Made by a program: the position numbers and the translations under genes. The notes below the pieces were generated by a model. That model was not told the origin of the DNA. It saw only the letters and a program-made list of their open reading frames with translations, and did not search any database. A stretch of 64,000 bases of DNA from the NCBI GenBank assembly GCA_026400815.1, contig JAPLOI010000070.1, positions 1 to 64,000 of the forward strand, read 5' to 3'. Shown piece by piece: positions 52,123 through 60,079 of the stretch. Every line of letters starts with the position of its first letter. The first letter of the stretch is position 1. Source of the stretch: Alphaproteobacteria bacterium (GTDB taxonomy: Bacteria > Pseudomonadota > Alphaproteobacteria > Acetobacterales > Acetobacteraceae).

Positions 52123-52504
52123 GGATGTCAACGCTCCTCAGGTAAGGCGCGGCGCGGGGAATGGCCCGGCCGGGGGAAATGGCACTGCGTCGCGGTGGAT
52201 ACGGCCCGTCGACCGGGGGGGCGACCTGCGGGCTTGTGGAATGGCCGAAGCGCCATCATTCGCGATGCCGGGGTGGTCGCACCAGCGTTTTTTTGGCGAG
52301 GGGTGATGGGGGGCTGGGGCAGAGTGTTCCACGACAGAGACATGGCGTGGCGGGGCGGGAACGAAAACCGGCCCCAGCCATGCCGGGTGGGGCGGGCTGA
52401 CCGGGGGCGGGCGCGGGTTGAAAGAACCCGGCGCGCGACGGTGCCTGGATATGCGGAGTTGGCGGGGGTGCCCAAGGCGCTGGACCGATCGGTTCCCGAC
52501 GGAC
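52123..52504. other. Long clpS-clpA intergenic region, no supported gene
   Basis: 382 bases between clpS (ending 52505) and clpA (starting 52122). Short frames on both strands have no recognisable product. A T-run (TTTTTTT at about 52289) follows a small GGTG/CACC stem on the plus strand. It should include the clpA promoter or leader. Confidence 0.4.
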
Positions 52505-52861
52505 TCAGTCCTTCTCGATGGTGCACTGCAGGGGGTGCTGGTTCTGGCGGGCGAGGTCCATCACCTGGGTGACCTTGGTTTCGGCCACCTCATAGGTGAA
52601 GACGCCGCAGACGCCGACGCCGCGACGATGGACGTGCAGCATGATGCGGGTGGCTTCCTCGCGGTTCTTCTGGAAGAAGCGCTCCAGGACGTGGACGACG
52701 AACTCCATCGGCGTGTAGTCGTCGTTCAGCATCAATACCTTGTACATGGCGGGCTTGCGGGTCTTCGGCCGCGCCTTGACGACCACGCCAGAGTTCGGCG
52801 TTTCGCCATTGCCCTTGCGGCCATCGTCGTCGCTGCCGAGCTTGTCGCCGCCGTCACTCAT
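52505..52861 (-). CDS. clpS: ATP-dependent Clp protease adaptor ClpS
   Basis: A 118-residue N-end-rule adaptor. After a disordered ~35-residue N-terminus it has [23 protein letters not shown], the recognition pocket for N-terminal aromatic/Leu residues, then [24 protein letters not shown]. It normally delivers substrates to ClpA-ClpP, but the adjacent clpA is frameshifted here. ATG at 52861 is used; farther upstream starts lack family similarity. Confidence 0.94.
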   Translation of the reverse strand: MSDGGDKLGSDDDGRKGNGETPNSGVVVKARPKTRKPAMYKVLMLNDDYTPMEFVVHVLERFFQKNREEATRIMLHVHRRGVGVCGVFTYEVAETKVTQVMDLARQNQHPLQCTIEKD

Positions 52862-52999
52862 CCTGCGCCACCCTGATCTCGTATGGGGGTGCCCCCCGCG
52901 GGCCTGGCCCGCCGGGCATTCTGTGCCCAATGCCTTAGCATATCGCAAACCCGCGCGCTGGGAAACGGCCCGGGCAGCGGGGGCCGCCGCGAACGCAGG

Positions 53000-53033
53000 C
53001 GAGGCCCGGACGGGGAGGAACGTCCGGGCCTCG
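53000..53033. terminator. GC-rich hairpin after the phasin gene
   Basis: CGAGGCCCGGACG-N8-CGTCCGGGCCTCG is a perfect 13-base-pair stem about 75 bases downstream of the phasin stop. There is no T-run on either strand, so it may stabilise the mRNA 3' end or act with Rho rather than as an intrinsic terminator. Confidence 0.5.
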
Positions 53034-53107
53034 TCGCGTGGCCCTGCGGCGCCAGGGGGGGGATAGGCGCCGCGGGGCCGGGATCGTCCGCTGGCGAGCC
53101 CGAGGGC

Positions 53108-53647
53108 TCAGCCGACGCGGGCGAACTTCTCCACCGCGAGCGTGACGCGGGCGGTGAGGGGAGCCATGGCCTGCTCGGCCAGCTTCATGGAAGCGTCGGT
53201 GATCTTGCCGGTCTCGCTGACGGCGGTCTCCATCGAGGCGCGGGCGAGGGTGGACTGGAGGTCCATCGCTTCCTTCAGGGACTTCACCGAGGTGAGCGCC
53301 TTGAAGTTGCCCATCGCGGCCTCAACCTGGGCCTGCGCGGTGGCGGCGAAGCTCTTGTGCATGTCCTGCACGCCGGCGGCCCAGATCTGGCCGGCCTTCA
53401 TCATCGCCTCGAAATTGCCCTGGCTGAAGGACACGAACTCTTCGGCCGACTTCACTGCCTTTTCCATGGTCTGATTCACCTTTTCATGTGTGCTGTCGTG
53501 GCCGGCAACCGCGCCGGCAGCGCTGTTCTTGAGGGCGGCCACGGTGCGCTCGAACGGCCCGGCCGGCGCTGCGTTGGCCGCGGGGGCGGGCGCCTGGGCC
53601 TGCTCGATCGCGGGGGTGGCGGCGGTGGCGGCGGGCTTCCTGGCCAT
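53108..53647 (-). CDS. Phasin family protein
   Basis: A 179-residue granule-associated protein. An Ala/Pro-rich N-terminus (to about residue 33) is followed by a long amphipathic helical phasin domain (EKAVKSAEEFVSFSQGNFEAMMKAGQIWAAGVQDM…, ending LAEQAMAPLTARVTLAVEKFA). Phasins coat polyhydroxyalkanoate granules. Two TGC/GCA-type palindromes upstream (53694-53706, 53750-53764) fit PhaR control. No PHA synthase gene lies in the window. Confidence 0.92.
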   Translation of the reverse strand: MARKPAATAATPAIEQAQAPAPAANAAPAGPFERTVAALKNSAAGAVAGHDSTHEKVNQTMEKAVKSAEEFVSFSQGNFEAMMKAGQIWAAGVQDMHKSFAATAQAQVEAAMGNFKALTSVKSLKEAMDLQSTLARASMETAVSETGKITDASMKLAEQAMAPLTARVTLAVEKFARVG

Positions 53648-53693
53648 GGACCCTGTCTTTCCTGGTCTGCGGCCTCGCGGCCTCGGAACGCTT

Positions 53694-53706
53694 GCTGCGG
53701 TGCAGC
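53694..53706. promoter_or_regulatory. TGC-type palindrome upstream of phasin (PhaR-like site 1)
   Basis: GCTGC-GGT-GCAGC is a perfect palindrome about 50 bases upstream of the phasin start. PhaR repressors bind TGC/GCA-rich palindromes at phasin promoters, so this is a plausible operator. Confidence 0.45.
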
Positions 53707-53749
53707 ACGATCCGGCTTATGGCAGTGTGGTTCCGGGGGGTCAAGGATC

Positions 53750-53764
53750 TTGTGCACTGCACAA
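53750..53764. promoter_or_regulatory. TTGTGCACTGCACAA palindrome (PhaR-like site 2)
   Basis: A perfect palindrome with 7-base arms around a single centre base, about 105 bases upstream of the phasin and 185 bases before the divergent carboxypeptidase gene. The TGCACAA-type arms match the TGC-rich targets of the PHA-sensing repressor PhaR. Binding is inferred, not shown. Confidence 0.55.
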
Positions 53765-53948
53765 TCGACAAAATGGTGCGCCGCAACATGGCTGGTTCCA
53801 GGAAACTGGGCGGCGGGCGGGTGCGCCAAACTTCGTAACTTCGGGCGGCAAAGCCTTCAGATTCATGTGTTTCAAAGATGCCTTTAGGCTGGACAGGCGG
53901 GCGCCGCGGCCGGTAGAAACGGAAGGTTCGCTGGGAGCCCGCTCTGCA

Positions 53949-55148
53949 ATGGCCGATCGCCTGTATCGCCTGCGCCGCATGGCGCAGCTTGTGTGCGGAG
54001 TGTTCCTGGCCGGAATGGGCCTTGCGATAGCTGGCGCCCTGCCCGCCGCCGCGCAGATCGGCTCCGAGCGCTATTCGTCCCTGATTCTGGATGCGCGGAC
54101 CGGTCGCATGATCTCGTCGGTGAATCCGGACGAGCTGCGCCACCCCGCCAGCCTGACCAAGATGATGACGTTGTACATGACGTTCGAGGCGCTGCGGGAC
54201 CGGCGCATCTCCCTGCACCAGAGCGTGCCGATGTCGGCCTATGCCGCCTCCATGTCGCCGACCAAGCTGGGCGTGCCGCCGGGCGGGCGGCTGACGGTGG
54301 AGGAGGCGATCCTGGGGCTGGTGACGCGGTCTGCCAACGATGCCGCCGCCGCGATGGGGGAGTTGCTGGGCGGCACCGAGGACCGCTTCGCGCGGGTGAT
54401 GACGCTGCGGGCGCGGGCGCTGGGCATGAGCCAGACGGTGTTCCGCAACGCCTCCGGCCTGCCGGATTGGGACCAGGTGACCACGGCACGCGACATGGCG
54501 ACGCTGGCGCGGCGGCTGCTGGCGGATTTTCCTCACGAATACAGGTATTTCTCCACCCCCAGCTTCCGTTTCCGCGGCCATGTGTTCCGCAACCACAACA
54601 ACCTGCTGGACACCTATCCGGGCGCGGACGGGATCAAGACAGGGTATATCGACGCCTCCGGCTACAACCTGGTCAGCTCCGCGGTGCGCGGCAATGTGCG
54701 GCTCATCGGCGTGGTGATAGGCGCGGCCCGGGGCTGGGAGCGCGACCTGCACATGGTGGCGTTGCTGGACCAGGGCTTCGAGAAGCTGGACGTGCCGATC
54801 GCGCCGCGTGTGGCTGGGCGGGTGCCGATGTTGGTTTCCGCCGCCGTGGCAGCGCCGACGCCCCAGGTGGTGGTGCAGCGGCCGCGGCCGGCCGCGCGAT
54901 GGGCGGTGCAGGTGGGCTCGTTCACCACCGAGCGGGCGGCGCGCCAGGCGGCGGTGGCCGCGCGGCGAATCGCCGATTCGGGCGAGGCCAAGGTGGAGAC
55001 GGTGACGGTGCAGCGGAAGCAATCCTTCCGCGCGCAGGTGATCGGGCTGACCCATGCCGAGGTGCAGGAGACATGCGGCCTGCTCTCCCGCCGCAAGATC
55101 CCCTGCGTGCAGATCCGGCCGGAGGCGGGGCAGATCGCCAGCCGCTGA
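53949..55148 (+). CDS. D-alanyl-D-alanine carboxypeptidase with SPOR domain
   Basis: A 399-residue periplasmic peptidoglycan enzyme (DacF/PBP5-like). It has a signal segment (LVCGVFLAGMGLAIAGALPAAA) and active-site Ser-x-x-Lys in ASLTKMM. The Ser-x-Asn motif is in TRSANDAAAAMG and Lys-Thr-Gly in DGIKTGYIDASGYN. The C-terminal SPOR domain (~residues 315-390, AVQVGSFTTERAARQAA) binds denuded septal glycan. It trims pentapeptide stems, probably at division sites. ATG at 53949 begins a standard signal; upstream starts would extend into the promoter region. Confidence 0.92.
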   Translation: MADRLYRLRRMAQLVCGVFLAGMGLAIAGALPAAAQIGSERYSSLILDARTGRMISSVNPDELRHPASLTKMMTLYMTFEALRDRRISLHQSVPMSAYAASMSPTKLGVPPGGRLTVEEAILGLVTRSANDAAAAMGELLGGTEDRFARVMTLRARALGMSQTVFRNASGLPDWDQVTTARDMATLARRLLADFPHEYRYFSTPSFRFRGHVFRNHNNLLDTYPGADGIKTGYIDASGYNLVSSAVRGNVRLIGVVIGAARGWERDLHMVALLDQGFEKLDVPIAPRVAGRVPMLVSAAVAAPTPQVVVQRPRPAARWAVQVGSFTTERAARQAAVAARRIADSGEAKVETVTVQRKQSFRAQVIGLTHAEVQETCGLLSRRKIPCVQIRPEAGQIASR

Positions 55149-55251
55149 CGGGACGCAAGGCACGCGCGCCCGCTTCGCCCTTGCAGGGCAGCCAGCGCTT
55201 GCGCATTTTGGTGCGATTGCGCGGCCACATGGCGGCCGCGAGGAGGCCTTG

Positions 55252-56058
55252 ATGGACGGCAGGCAGGACGCAAGACGGATCACGCTGCATGCGCCGGAGG
55301 ATTTTGCCGGAATGCGGGCGGCCGGCCGGCTGGCGGCCGAGACGCTGGACATGATCACGGCACATGTTCAGCCGGGCGTGACGACGGAGGAACTGGACCG
55401 GGTGTGCCATGAGTACATCCTGGCCCATGGCGCCACCCCTGCCCCGCTGAACTATCGCGGCTACCCGAAATCCATCTGCACCAGCATCAACCACGTGGTG
55501 TGCCACGGCATCCCCGGCGATCGGCGGCTGGAGGCGGGCGACATCGTCAATATCGACGTGACCGTGATCCTGGACGGGTGGTACGGCGACAGCAGCCGGA
55601 TGTACTGCGCCGGCGTGCCCAGCACCAAGGCGCGCAACCTGATCGAGGTGACGCACGAGGCGCTGGTGCGCGGCCTGGCGGCGGTGAAGCCCGGGGCGCA
55701 TTTCGGCGATATCGGCCACGCCATCCAGAGCTACGTGGAAGCGCAGCGCTTCAGCGTGGTGCGGGATTTCTGCGGCCACGGGATCGGGCGGGTGTTCCAC
55801 GCGCCGCCGAACGTGCTGCATTTCGGCCGCCCCGGCGAAGGGCCGCGGCTGGCGCCGGGGATGTTCTTCACCATCGAGCCGATGGTGAATGCCGGCCGGC
55901 CGGACGTGAAGGTGCTAGATGACGGTTGGACGGCCGTGACGCGCGACCGCAGCCTTTCGGCGCAGTTCGAACACATGGTGGGCGTGACGGAGACCGGGTG
56001 CGAGATCTTCACCCTGAGCCCCGCCGGGATCTTCAAGCCGCCCTACCCCGAGGCGTAG
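55252..56058 (+). CDS. map: Type I methionyl aminopeptidase
   Basis: A 268-residue cobalt/iron aminopeptidase that removes N-terminal Met. Metal ligands are visible in NIDVTVILDGWYGDSSR (two Asp), CGHGIG (His), TIEPM (Glu) and QFEHMVGVT (Glu). The start is supported by AGGAGG seven bases upstream of ATG. Upstream 100 bases separate it from the carboxypeptidase gene. Confidence 0.95.
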   Translation: MDGRQDARRITLHAPEDFAGMRAAGRLAAETLDMITAHVQPGVTTEELDRVCHEYILAHGATPAPLNYRGYPKSICTSINHVVCHGIPGDRRLEAGDIVNIDVTVILDGWYGDSSRMYCAGVPSTKARNLIEVTHEALVRGLAAVKPGAHFGDIGHAIQSYVEAQRFSVVRDFCGHGIGRVFHAPPNVLHFGRPGEGPRLAPGMFFTIEPMVNAGRPDVKVLDDGWTAVTRDRSLSAQFEHMVGVTETGCEIFTLSPAGIFKPPYPEA

Positions 56059-56103
56059 GCCTAGGCCCCAGGGCGGCCCCGGGGCGGCGCCGACGGCGAC
56101 TTC

Positions 56104-56883
56104 CTACAGCGTGAGGCCGCCATCCACGACGATGGTCTGGCCGGTGACCATGGAAGCACCGAAGCCGAGGAAGACGATGACCTCGGCGAGGTCTTCCGGC
56201 TCGCAGCGGCGCTTCAGTGTGGCCTTCTCGATGGAGTGCTGGCGGGCTTCCGGCGTCCATTCGATCTGCCAGGAGGAATTCACCGCACCGGGCGCAATCG
56301 CGTTGACGCGGACGGGGGCGAGGCCGCGGGCGAGGTTCTTGGTCAGCGAGATCACGCCCGCCTTGGTGGCGCCGTAGGCCAGGGACGAGCCCGCGCTGTG
56401 CAGGCCGGCGATGGAAGCGGTTGAGACGATGGCGCCCTCGCTTTCCTTCAGCCACGGGGCGGCGGCCTTGGAGCAGCGGAACACGCCGACCAGGTTCACC
56501 TGGAGCAGGATCTCCCACAGCTCCTCCGTGATCAGGTCGATGCGCGCGGGGGGCACGACCTCCTTCACGCCGGGGGTGCCGGCGTTGTTCACCAGCAGAT
56601 CGAGCCGGCCAAGCTTGCGGCAGGCATCTTCCACCATCTGCTCGCACTCGCCGGCCACGCCGACATTGCCGGGGGCGGAAATGACGTTCAGGCCTTCCTG
56701 GCGGAGGTTGGCCACGGCTTCCTCGCCGCGCGGGTCGTTGGCCAAATGATTGATGGCCACCGCGCAGCCGTTGCGGGCTAGCATGGTGGCGGTAGCCAGC
56801 CCGATGCCGGAGGCGGCGCCGGTGACGAGGGCCGCCTTTCCGGACAGGTCGTAGCGCAGCTTGTTGGTGGCGGAGAGGTTCAT
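56104..56883 (-). CDS. SDR-family oxidoreductase
   Basis: A 259-residue classical SDR: TGAASGIGLATATML, LVNNAGTPGVKE, the Ser in VSTASIAGL, YGATKAGVISL and the C-terminal TIVVDGGLTL. The substrate is unknown. Its start is followed, reading back, by a composite hairpin element (56912-57018) that separates it from the TPP-enzyme gene upstream in the same direction. Confidence 0.88.
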   Translation of the reverse strand: MNLSATNKLRYDLSGKAALVTGAASGIGLATATMLARNGCAVAINHLANDPRGEEAVANLRQEGLNVISAPGNVGVAGECEQMVEDACRKLGRLDLLVNNAGTPGVKEVVPPARIDLITEELWEILLQVNLVGVFRCSKAAAPWLKESEGAIVSTASIAGLHSAGSSLAYGATKAGVISLTKNLARGLAPVRVNAIAPGAVNSSWQIEWTPEARQHSIEKATLKRRCEPEDLAEVIVFLGFGASMVTGQTIVVDGGLTL

Positions 56884-56911
56884 TCGGAGGTTCCTTGAAG
56901 GAAGGAAGAAT

Positions 56912-57018
56912 CTTCTTTTTCTGAAGAAAAAGAAGCAAAAAGACTTCCCCGAATGGCGCCCGTTTTTCCCGAGCGCAAATGGGTAAAAGTTTTTTGGTTC
57001 TTTTTTTCAAAAAAGAAC
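56912..57018 (+). repeat. Composite multi-hairpin element, full C-X-A-B copy
   Basis: C hairpin CTTCTTTTTCT-GA-AGAAAAAGAAG at 56912-56935, strand CAAAAAGACTT at 56936-56946, a variable centre, strand AAAGTTTTTTGG at 56986-56997 and B hairpin GTTCTTTTTT-TC-AAAAAAGAAC at 56997-57018. Modules C, A and B are nearly identical to those at 43995-44110, while the centre is unrelated. It starts 29 bases upstream of the SDR start and ends 8 bases before the TPP-enzyme stop. Confidence 0.85.
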
Positions 57019-57026
57019 ATGCTTGC

Positions 57027-58727
57027 TTACGGCAGCCACGGCTCCGGTGCACGGACATCGATATCCGTAACGACATCCACCACCACGGGCGCGTCCATGG
57101 CCAGCGCGCGTTTCAGCGCCTGGGCGATCTGGCCCGGCTCCGTGACTCGGATGCCGGCGACGCCGAAGCTCTCGGCAACTTTGGCAAAATCGGTTGGCCC
57201 GAAGCGCAGCATCTCGGCGGGGTTGCCGGGCAGGTTGCCCTGCTGGCGCACGAGGTTGGGCCAGCCCTGGCCGAAGCCGGAGTTGTTGTTGATGACGGTG
57301 ACGGTGGCGATGCCGCGGCGGCGCGCGGTCTCCAGCTCCGCCAGGTGGTAGTAGAAGGCGCCGTCGCCGGAGAAGGTGACGACCTTGCGCTGGGGCGCGG
57401 CGAGCTTGGCGCCCAACGCGGCGGCGTAGGACCAGCCGAGCGAGCCCGCCGCGCGCAGGTAGGTCTGCCCTGCCCCGTTGAACTCGATGCAGGTGCCGGT
57501 CCAGATACCGGAATAGCCGGTATCGGCCACCAGGATGCCATCGGCCGGCAGGGCGCGCTCGATCTCGGCGCAGAGGCGGTCCGGGCGGATGGCGTTGGCG
57601 TTGCTGTTGAAATGCGGCGCCATGGAAACACGCCATTCGGCCATCAGGGCGGCGGACTGGTCGGCCCAGGCGGTATCGCGCTGCGGCTTGCCGATGGCGG
57701 CAGCCAGGGCGGCGAGGGTGGCCTTGGGGTCGCCGTTCAGGCCGAGGGTGTTGGCGAAGTTGCGGCCGAGTTCGGTGGCGTCGATGTCGATCTGGATGGT
57801 GGCGGTATCGGGGGCCGGAACGCGCCAGGTGTGGGTGACCTGGTCGCCGGTGTCGCAGCCCACGTAGAGCACGAGGTCGGCGCCGTGGACGACCTTGTTG
57901 GCCGGCGGGGCGGCGTAGTTGCCGACGACGCCAACGGCGAGGCGGTGGCGGGTGGGGATGATGCCGCGAGCGCCCAATGCGGTGGCGACGGGGGCGGCGA
58001 TGGCTTCGGCGAGCTTGAGCAGTTCCGGCCCGCAGCCGGACAGCGCGGCGCCGTCGCCGGCGACGATCACGGGGCGGCGCGCGGCGAGCAGGGCCTTCGC
58101 CGCGCGCTCGATATCGTCCGCCGCCGCAACCGGGCGGTGGGCGGGGGTGCGCAGCAAAGCGGGGTCGATGACCGGGGCCTCGGCGACCTGGCCGAGTTCC
58201 ACCACCTCGCCGGAGAGGCCGAAGAGATCGAGATGGGTGGGGCGCGGGGTGCCGGCGGTGGCGGTGCGGATGGCCTGGCGCAGCAGGCGCGGCAGGTCGG
58301 CGGCGGTGGCGACATCCGCGGTCATTTTCGTGACCGGGCCGAACAGGGCGTGATGGTCCACTTCCTGATAGGCGTTGGCGTGGTGTTGGCCCGGGACCTT
58401 GCGGCCGGTGATGGCCACCACGGGCACGCGGGCGAGCCAGGGATCCTGCAGCGCGGCTGCGAGGTTGGCGGCCCCCACGGACTGGGCGAAGCAGAAGGCG
58501 GCCTTGCCGGTGATGCGGGCGTAGCCGTCCGCCATGTAGGCCACGCCGGCTTCGGTATGGGCCAGCTCGCGCTTCACGCCCACCTGCTCCAGCTGGATCA
58601 GGGTACGGCGGATCACGCTGTCGATGAAGAACACATGCTCCGTGCCGGTGGAGGCGATGGCGCGGGCGAGCCATTCGGCGCCGGTCAGGGGTCCGGTCAT
58701 TCCTGGTTTCCTCCGGTCAGTAAGCAA
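57027..58727 (-). CDS. Thiamine pyrophosphate-dependent enzyme (acetolactate synthase-like)
   Basis: A 566-residue TPP enzyme of the acetolactate synthase/benzoylformate decarboxylase class. The N-terminal PYR domain has the cofactor-activating Glu in HTEAGVAYMADGYAR, the middle domain has VIVAGDGAALSG, and the C-terminal PP domain has GDGAFYYHLAELETARRRG…NNNSGFGQGW (Mg/TPP motif). The real acetolactate synthase usually has a small-subunit gene next to it, absent here, so a catabolic 2-oxoacid decarboxylase or lyase is likely. Flanked by composite hairpin elements at both ends. Confidence 0.9.
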   Translation of the reverse strand: MLTDRRKPGMTGPLTGAEWLARAIASTGTEHVFFIDSVIRRTLIQLEQVGVKRELAHTEAGVAYMADGYARITGKAAFCFAQSVGAANLAAALQDPWLARVPVVAITGRKVPGQHHANAYQEVDHHALFGPVTKMTADVATAADLPRLLRQAIRTATAGTPRPTHLDLFGLSGEVVELGQVAEAPVIDPALLRTPAHRPVAAADDIERAAKALLAARRPVIVAGDGAALSGCGPELLKLAEAIAAPVATALGARGIIPTRHRLAVGVVGNYAAPPANKVVHGADLVLYVGCDTGDQVTHTWRVPAPDTATIQIDIDATELGRNFANTLGLNGDPKATLAALAAAIGKPQRDTAWADQSAALMAEWRVSMAPHFNSNANAIRPDRLCAEIERALPADGILVADTGYSGIWTGTCIEFNGAGQTYLRAAGSLGWSYAAALGAKLAAPQRKVVTFSGDGAFYYHLAELETARRRGIATVTVINNNSGFGQGWPNLVRQQGNLPGNPAEMLRFGPTDFAKVAESFGVAGIRVTEPGQIAQALKRALAMDAPVVVDVVTDIDVRAPEPWLP

Positions 58728-58731
58728 GCAT

Positions 58732-58805
58732 GTTCTTTTTTGAAAAAAAGAACCAAAAAACTTTTGTTTGTTTGATGCGGAGAGACCAAGTCTCTCCGCA
58801 TCAAA
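58732..58805 (-). repeat. Composite hairpin element, X-A-B copy with perfect 16-bp variable stem
   Basis: On the minus strand the order is variable hairpin X, then strand CAAAAGTTTTTTGG, then B hairpin with its 10-base GTTCTTTTTT/AAAAAAGAAC arms. X is TTTGATGCGGAGAGAC-TTG-GTCTCTCCGCATCAAA, a perfect 16-base-pair stem. It starts 7 bases after the acyl-CoA dehydrogenase stop, and its other end is 5 bases from the TPP-enzyme start. Module C is missing. Confidence 0.88.
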
Positions 58806-58811
58806 TAGCGG

Positions 58812-59948
58812 TTAGAACAGGCTGCCGGCTTTTGCGACCTTGGCCTGGTGGGTGTTGGTGTCGCCGAAGAGCTGCTCCAGCATGGTCATGCGCTTGAAGT
58901 AGTGGCCGGCCTTGTATTCCATCGTCATGGCGATGCCGCCATGCAGCTGCACGCATTCCTGGCCAATATGCTTGCCGGAATTGTTGATCTGCACCTTGGC
59001 GGCCGAGATGTTGCGGCTGCGGGTGGCGGGATCGGTCTCACTGGCGGCGAAGGTGGCGAAGATGGACATGCTGCGCGCCTGCTCCAGCGCCACGAACATG
59101 TCCACCGAACGGTGCTGCAGCACCTGGAACTCGCTGATGGCGCGGCCGAACTGCTTGCGGGTCTTCATGTAGTCGACGGTGGAGACGTGCATCTCGTGCA
59201 TTAGGCCGACGGCTTCGGCGCAGATGGCGGCCATGGCCTGGTCCATGACCAGCTCCGCCGCCGCGAGGCCGCCGGCGGGGTCGCCGAGGACGGCTTCGGC
59301 GCGGGCGTTGTCGAAGCGGATTTCGGCGGCGTGGGCGCCATCCTGCGTCGGGTAGCCCTGGATGGTGACGCCCTGGGCCTTGGCGTTGACCAGGAACAGG
59401 CCGATGCCGCCGCGGTCGAAGCGGCCGCCGGCGGTGCGGGCTGTCACGATCAACGTGTCGGCAGTGTCACCGGCCATGACGACGGATTTCTCGCCGTTGA
59501 TGATCCAGCTGCCGCCATCCTGCTTCGCGGTGGTCTGCACGTCGGCCAGGTTGTAGCGGCTGCTGCGTTCCACCTGGGCGAAGGCGTAGGTCTTCTTGCC
59601 CTGGGCGATCTGCGGCAGGAGGGTTTTCTGCTGCTCGGGCGAGCCGGCAGCCTGGATGAGGCCACCGCCGAGGATGACGGTGGGCAGGAAGGGCTCGAGC
59701 ACCAGGCCGCGGCCAATGGCTTCCATCACCAGCATGGTCTCGACCGGGCCGCCGCCGAAGCCGCCCTGGGCTTCCGGGAAGGGCAGGCCGAGCAGGCCGA
59801 GTTCGGCGAACTGGGCCCACATGTCGCGCGACCAGCCGCCGGGCTCGGCCATGATCTTCTTGCGGGAGTCGAAGGCGTAGCGGTCGGCGATCAGGCGGTC
59901 GACGCTGTCTTTCAGAAGGCGTTGGTCGTCGCTGAGGTCGAAGTCCAT
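58812..59948 (-). CDS. Acyl-CoA dehydrogenase family protein
   Basis: A 378-residue flavin acyl-CoA dehydrogenase. It has MDFDLSDDQRLLKDSVDRL at the start, the FAD/substrate region DTLIVTARTAG, YMKTRKQFGRAISEFQVLQHR and the C-terminal QECVQLHGGIAMTMEYKAGHYFKRM. The ATG at 59948 opens the conserved N-terminus. With the next dehydrogenase gene (60080-61279) it probably forms the two-subunit type found in steroid, CoA-thioester or aromatic side-chain degradation. Confidence 0.9.
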   Translation of the reverse strand: MDFDLSDDQRLLKDSVDRLIADRYAFDSRKKIMAEPGGWSRDMWAQFAELGLLGLPFPEAQGGFGGGPVETMLVMEAIGRGLVLEPFLPTVILGGGLIQAAGSPEQQKTLLPQIAQGKKTYAFAQVERSSRYNLADVQTTAKQDGGSWIINGEKSVVMAGDTADTLIVTARTAGGRFDRGGIGLFLVNAKAQGVTIQGYPTQDGAHAAEIRFDNARAEAVLGDPAGGLAAAELVMDQAMAAICAEAVGLMHEMHVSTVDYMKTRKQFGRAISEFQVLQHRSVDMFVALEQARSMSIFATFAASETDPATRSRNISAAKVQINNSGKHIGQECVQLHGGIAMTMEYKAGHYFKRMTMLEQLFGDTNTHQAKVAKAGSLF

Positions 59949-59998
59949 GTGCGTATGTCCTGAACGGAGAGCAGGAAGAAAGCGTGGGTGCCTTGATC

Positions 59999-60067
59999 CA
60001 TTTGCCCGGACGGTGTTGCCGGGCAAATGAACAAAAGTTTTTTGGTTCTTTTTTTCAAAAAAGAACC
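59999..60067 (+). repeat. Composite hairpin element, X-A-B copy
   Basis: Variable hairpin X CATTTGCCCGG-N9-CCGGGCAAATG (59999-60029), strand AAAGTTTTTTGG (60034-60045) and B hairpin GGTTCTTTTTT-TC-AAAAAAGAACC (60044-60067). It lies between the two acyl-CoA dehydrogenase genes, 12 bases beyond the stop of the upstream (right-hand) one. Module C is absent. Confidence 0.88.
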
Positions 60068-60079
60068 GCTTCCTTGCTT

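Noticed and set aside
51181-52572. 463-residue plus-strand frame over clpA
   Set aside because: Antisense shadow of the ClpA N-terminal half.
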